The notes beneath the pieces were generated by a model, which saw only the letters and a program-made list of their open reading frames with translations, was not told the origin of the DNA and did no database searches. 64,000 bases of DNA from Nautilus pompilius (taxonomy: Eukaryota; Mollusca; Cephalopoda; Nautilida; Nautilidae). A program made the position numbers and the translations under genes. Location of the stretch: assembly GCA_018389105.1 (NCBI GenBank), contig JACATO010000985.1, positions 243,501 to 307,500 on the forward strand, written 5' to 3'. This document shows, piece by piece, positions 58,262 to 64,000 of this stretch. How positions within the stretch are numbered: position 1 is the first letter of the stretch; each line of letters starts with the position of its first letter.

Positions 58262-60805
58262 AAGAGAGAGAGAGAGAGAGAATATAGAGAGAGATGACGT
58301 CAGTACAGAGAGAGAGAGAGATTCAGTATAGATAGAGATGACGTCAGTACACACAGAGAGAGATTCAGTCTAGATAGAGATGACGTCAGTACACAGAGAG
58401 AGAGAGATTCAGTATAGATAGAGATGACGTCAGTACAGAGAGAGAGATTCAGTATAGATAGACATGACGTCAGTACAGAGAGAAAGATTCAGAGATTCAG
58501 TATAGATAGAGATGACGTCAGTACAGAGAGAGATTCAGTATAGATAGAGATGACGTCAGTACAGAGAGAGATTCAGTATAGAGAGAGATGACGTCAATAC
58601 AGAGAGAGATTCAGTATAGATAGAGATGACGTCATACAGAGAGAGAGAGATTCAGTATAGATAGAGATGACGTCAGTTCACAGAGAGAGAGATTCAGTAT
58701 AGATAGAGATGACGTCAATACAGAGAGAGAGAGATGACGTCAGTACAGAGAGAGATTCAGTATAGATAGAGATGACGTCAGTAAACAGAGAGAGAGAGAG
58801 ATGACGTCAGTACACAGAGAGAGAGATTCAGTATAGATAGAGATGACGTCAGTACAGAGAGAGAGATGACGTCAGTATAGAGAGAGAGAGATGACGTCAG
58901 TACAGAGAGAGAGATTCAGTATAGATAGAGATGACGTCAGTACAGAGAGAGAGATTCAGTATAGATAGAGATGACGTCAGTACAGAGAGAGAGATTCAGT
59001 ATAGATAGAGATGACGTCAGTACACAGAGAGAGAGAGAGAGAGACAGAGAATATAGATAGAGATGACGTCAGTACAGAGAGAGATTCAGTATAGATAGAG
59101 ATGACGTCAGTACACAGAGAGAGAGATTCAGTATAGATAGAGATGACGTCAATACAGAGAGAGAGATTCAGTATAGATAGAGATGACGTCAGTACAGAGA
59201 GATATTCAGTATAGATAGAGATGACGTCAGTACAGAGAGAGATTCAGTATAGATACAGATGACGTCAATACAGAGAGAGAGATTCAGTATAGATAGAGAT
59301 GACGTCAGTACACAGAGAGAGAGAGTTTCAGTATAGATAGAGATGACGTCAGTAAACAGAGAGAGAGAGATGACGTCAGTACACAGAGAGAGAGATTCAG
59401 TATAGATAGAGATGACGTCAGTACAGAGAGAGATGACGTCAGTACAGAGAGAGAGAAATGACGTCAGTACAGAGAGAGAGATTCAGTATAGATACAGATG
59501 ACGTCATACAGAGAGAGAGAGAGATTCAGTATAGATAGAGATGACGTCAGTACACAGAGAGAGAGAGATCAGTATAGATAGAGATGACGTCAGTACACAG
59601 AGAGAGAGAGAGAATATAGATAGAGATGACGTCAGTACAGAGAGAGAGATTCAGTATAGATAGACATGACGTCAGTACAGAGAGAAAGATTCAGTATAGA
59701 TAGAGATGACGTCAGTACAGAGAGAGATTCAGTATAGATAGAGATGACGTCAGTACAGAGAGAGATTCAGTATAGAGAGAGATGACGTCAATACAGAGAG
59801 AGAGATTCAGTATAGATAGAGATGACGTCAGTTCACAGAGAGAGATTCAGTATAGATAGAGATGACGTCAGTACAGAGAGAGAGATGACGTCAGTACAGA
59901 GAGAGAGAAATGACGTCAGTACAGAGAGAGATTCAGTATAGATACAGATGACGTCAATACAGAGAGAGAGATTCAGTATAGATAGAGATGACGTCAGTAC
60001 ACAGAGAGAGAGATTCAGTATAGATAGAGATGACGTCAGTACACAGAGAGAGAGAGAGAATATAGATAGAGATGACGTCAGTACAGAGAGAGATTCAGTA
60101 TAGATAGAGATGACGTCAGTACAGAGAGAGAGATTCAGTATAGATAGACATGACGTCAGTACAGAGAGAAAGATTCAGTATAGATAGAGATGACGTCAGT
60201 ACAGAGAGAGAGATTCAGTATAGATAGAGATGACGTCAGTACAGAGAGAGATTCAGTATAGAGAGAGATGACGTCAATACAGAGAGAGATTCAGTATAGA
60301 TAGAGATGACGTCAGTACAGAGAGAGAGATTCAGTATAGATAGAGATGACGTCAGTTCACAGAGAGAGATTCAGTATAGATAGAGATGACGTCAATACAG
60401 AGAGAGAGATTCAGTATAGATAGAGATGACATTAGTACACAGAGAGAGAGATTCAGTATAGATAGAGATGACGTCAGTACAGAGAGAGAGATTCAGTATA
60501 GATAGAGATGACGTCAGTACACAGAGAGAGAGAATATAGAGAGAGATGACGTCAGTACAGAGAGAGATTCAGTATAGATAGAGATGACGTCAATACAGAG
60601 AGAGAGATTCAGTATAGATAGAGATGACGTCAGTACACAGAGAGAGAGAGAGAGAGACAGAGAATATAGATAGAGATGACGTCAGTACAGAGAGAGATTC
60701 AGTATAGATAGAGATGACGTCAGTACACAGAGAGAGAGATTCAGTATAGACAGAGATGACGTCAGTACAGAGAGAGAGATTCAGTATAGATAGAGATGAC
60801 GTCAG

Positions 60806-60838
<33 letters not shown>
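58262..60838 (+). repeat. CRE satellite: about 65 tandem units each with TGACGTCA
   Basis: The unit is about 38-42 bases: tgacgtcagtacagagagag, then attcagtatagatagaga; some units lack the second half. By hand I count about 65 perfect TGACGTCA palindromes and one altered copy (tgacatta, near 60,427). Spacing varies from about 20 to 50 bases through GA slippage and loss of the ATTCAGTATA half. Marker variants (gacatgacg, cagttcacag, gagagaaatgacg) recur in the same order, showing higher-order duplication. A pure GA tract ends the array. Confidence 0.97.
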
Positions 60839-60842
<4 letters not shown>

Positions 60843-62274
60843 GGGGGTTGTTTTCTGATTCTCTACGCTCAACGGAAAACAACGATACCTAGCACAGATT
60901 TCACGCTGTTGTTGTAAATCGCTGGTCATAAATACTCCTCTTGATGCTTCCTGCGACTGGATTCAGCAGTAAGGAAATCCGATCGCGCACTGTTTACTTA
61001 GGGTTCGATTAGAATGTTCAGGATCTGCTTTCTTTTCTTTTTATCGATGTAGTGCTGATGAGTGATATTGACAAGTGTGAAAGAATTAATTTACGTGATT
61101 TGGCGACCGAAGACAGAGAAAAAAATAAAAACATGAAATGTGTTTCCGACGGGTTCTTCACTGCCCGGTGTCGGGAGAGTTCAAAAGGCTCTCTGATGTG
61201 GTGAGATGAGATCAATTTGTAAAAAAAAATTCTGCAAAATGATTTCTGCTGAAATAAAGCTTCCTTAACTCGTTTGATAGCCACGAAAGACGTTGCATGA
61301 ATATCCATAGCTTGTTTAAAAGGTTAGAAGCCGCGATATGGTTCCAAAACCTATAAATAAACAGGAAACGTTTGGAATGTGCTGGATCGTGAAGAATATA
61401 ATACCCAAAATCGCGAAGGTTCTTACAAGAGAATCTGGAGTCAGCGTTAACTTATCACCGGACACTATCTTGGGGTCACCAAACAAATACAGTATATTTA
61501 CTTTTGCACGATATTTGCCGATAAAAACACTCTGTATGACATTTGCTAGTAAACCTGGACTTATTTAAATTCATGACATACATGGACTTTACACGACATT
61601 TACTGATAAATTTGGATTTGCATTACATTCATTAGAAAATTCAAGTTAACCATAACATAGTGATAAACGTACTTATATGATGTGTACTGATTACCGCTGA
61701 CTTTACATGACATTTAAAATTAACATAGACTTACGACATAAAGTGGTGATCATGATCTTTGCCATGACATTTACCAAAATCCTGGACTTATAAATGGCAT
61801 TTACTCGTACTTTAAAGACGTGCTTTTGGCCAGCATGAATTACAGTTAGACGATGAGAAGATTTTTATTGTCTTTATTTATTTATTTTAGTAATCTATCT
61901 ACTAGACCATATTCAAGACTGATTAAAGTAGAAAGCTTTTCCAACTGATTTATCTGCCGGAAGCGGATGAAGCTGGCGAAGACACGAAGAAAATTTATTT
62001 TCCCAAATCATCTTGTTTTCAAATTTCGGGGTGTTTGTTCGCAAAGCATCCAGTCTCTCTGGTAGTAGAGTCGTCAGGTTGGAACCATGTACAACTTACA
62101 GCTAGCGCATTGGCTTATAGTCAGTCGTTCAGATCTCGCCATCGAAGTTTTTCACTCTCTGTCCTAACTAATCTTAGAAGTGTGCAACAGCCTTTTAAAA
62201 GCTGATAGTTTATTTTCTGATAACTCAAAGAGGAGTTTCACTTAAGAAAATATAATAGAAAATCCAAAGAAAAT

Positions 62275-62277
<3 letters not shown>

Positions 62278-62314
<37 letters not shown>
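62278..62314. repeat. (TA)n microsatellite
   Basis: A run of about 18 TA repeats. Confidence 0.95.
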
Positions 62315-62318
<4 letters not shown>

Positions 62319-63073
62319 CGCCATTGTACAAGAGTGTAAACTTTTATCATTGACCGATTAAAGAATCTCTGTTGTTTGTACAGAATTTTTTAAAAAAAGT
62401 TTTTTTAAATATTCTAATTGAAAGTATAATTTATACTAATAATTTTCGTTATTAGAATCATTTCGTAATTCTTCTAAATGAAATTAATTGACATCAAATA
62501 CATCATAGAAAAGTTACACTATTTTTATTTTAAAATTTGGGTTTCGAAGATTCATTGCGTTTGGTGTGATATAATTCATCATTAAAAATGGCATAAAGGA
62601 CAAGAATATAATATTTTCAGGGCATGAGACATAAAGTATGAAAGATAATAAATGCCACGTCGAATATTGCGTAAAGCTGTTCTTTTGTATTCTTTCAGCC
62701 GGACATTAAAGACAGAGTAAAGGTGATCATCCGTCCAGTGTATAAACCAGCTTGCTGGTCGACAGAGGGCGCCCAACGCAGCAGCCTTGAGGAGTAAACT
62801 AAAAAAAAGTTAATAAAAGCCAAATTTTGGTAAAAGTGACCGTACCGGGAGAACTAACCGAAAAAAAATACAAAACGTTTTTGTTGTTGTTATTGTTTTT
62901 CGGTTCTTTGTTGCGCAGATATTTAACGAATCAGCGCTTGGAGTAAATTTGCCTTCTTGACATAGACAACGATACTTCTCTCGATTTTAATCGCGTCAAA
63001 CAGAAAAGAGAGCCAATGTGAATTGAACGCCCGTAAATATGAGATTCCCCGCTAGAGCACGCTGTTAGTCACA

Positions 63074-63109
63074 ATTATTATTATTATTATTATATTATTA
63101 TTATTATTA

Positions 63110-63157
<48 letters not shown>
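63074..63157 (+). repeat. (TTA)n microsatellite
   Basis: About 84 bases of TTA repeats with two short interruptions. It is complementary to the AAT run 185 bases downstream. Confidence 0.95.
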
Positions 63158-63339
63158 GGACGTGGCCACTTTAACTTTGTTTTTATTTTTTGTGAACCGC
63201 ATGACGTGGTCACATGACGTGGTCACATGACGAGCTGTGATTACATCACAGTCTTTAAGATATAGCGCCTGAAGATTACAAAAACAATGTCTATCGCCAA
63301 CATTGGTATTAAATAGGTTATCAAGAATTCTGTCGGGGC

Positions 63340-63340
<1 letters not shown>

Positions 63341-63394
<54 letters not shown>
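63341..63394 (+). repeat. (AAT)n microsatellite
   Basis: About 54 bases of uninterrupted TAA repeats, in inverted relation to the TTA run at 63,074. Confidence 0.95.
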
Positions 63395-64000
63395 GTAGAG
63401 CGAATTGAAATGTAAAACAAGCCGTTATACTTCTATAATCATTATCCAGTCAGTAAGTGCATAAGTAACGTTAAATCGACCGAAAGAGAAGACATTTTCG
63501 CTACTTGGGTGATACTATCAAGCTCTCTTAATAAATTGCTTACCTGCCTGTGTGAGGTGTTGAAACTAAGCCAGATGTTTCTAATCTTGATCGCTCACAA
63601 ATAAAAACAAAAAACGGAATATTAGTACAAACTTCCTTTAGTGTTGTGAGTTATTTACTGGACAGAACCAAGACTCTTTATACGAATAATCCGGAAACAG
63701 TAAAAATCGATGATGCTCTGTCATCGGGGTTTGAACCACGTGATGGGATCGATTCTCAACAGAACCAGATGGGAACTTATAGTTAGTGCTGAAATATGAA
63801 GAAAATTACGGAAAACCAGTTTATGTACATGGACGATTTTCTCTATACCTACCAGATCTATAAATCTAATTGTTTACGCATTTCTCATCACCTGCTTTAT
63901 TTCGGCCCCTTCCCCCGTCCCCGCACTGCGCCGTAATCGCGAGGAAATATCAGCTGTATTGGTTGTTTCCAATCGAAGGAAGCGTGTCGGTCGGTGTTTT

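Larger units (their letters stand above)
60839..64000. other. Intergenic DNA to the end of the window
   Basis: No gene recognised. It contains the (TA)n and ATT/AAT microsatellites listed separately, a 15-base tandem motif at 63,200-63,232 (catgacgtggtca) and AT-rich single-copy-looking sequence. Confidence 0.45.

Noticed and set aside
58262-60838. CRE satellite read as a centromeric satellite
   Set aside because: The unit is short, GA-rich and only 2.6 kb long, inside otherwise ordinary intergenic DNA.
63715-63760. B-box-like ggtttgaacc that might mark a tRNA or SINE
   Set aside because: No A box at the right distance and no cloverleaf can be folded around it.

Overview
The window looks like nuclear DNA of an intron-rich bilaterian invertebrate. 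Genes are split by many GT-AG introns, DNA transposons of the Tc1/mariner and pogo/Tigger groups are scattered through it, and CpG content is mosaic. CpG is strongly depleted from 1 to about 31.3 kb and near its expected frequency from about 31.4 kb to the end, as in invertebrates that methylate gene bodies but not intergenic DNA. A mollusc or a chelicerate would fit. I cannot name the species, and I see no copy of the common octopus or squid SINEs.

Left part (about 0.9 to 26.2 kb, + strand): the 3' portion of one large cadherin gene. I traced 17 consecutive exons whose phases all agree. They total 3003 bases, or 1000 residues plus the stop. In order the product holds the end of one EC repeat, six further EC repeats, a membrane-adjacent domain of the cadherin-23/protocadherin-15/CDHR2 type, one transmembrane helix and a tail of about 153 residues ending in a class I PDZ-binding motif. 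The 5' exons lie before position 1. A long AT-rich 3' UTR may run to about 30.75 kb.

The introns carry a DD41D mariner copy, a decayed repeated gene of unknown family with inverted repeats, a short MITE that still holds a transposase fragment, a truncated Tigger and several degenerate SINE-like repeats.

Right part (about 31.4 to 64 kb): no protein-coding gene that I recognise. It holds a pogo-like MITE, a 1.5 kb Tc1 element with TIRs over 200 bp, a second Tc1-type MITE, a 69-bp triplicate with a CTCF-like core, a 404-bp GA tract, a 46-bp minisatellite of about 25 units, a 51-bp minisatellite of 7 units, and a 2.6 kb satellite with about 65 copies of the perfect CRE palindrome TGACGTCA. CpG-rich single-copy DNA lies between these and may contain regulatory sequence.

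The strongest leads are the CRE-dense satellite and its relatives elsewhere in the window, the sharp CpG boundary near 31.4 kb, the tip-link-type cadherin, and the Tc1 copy that resembles fish elements.
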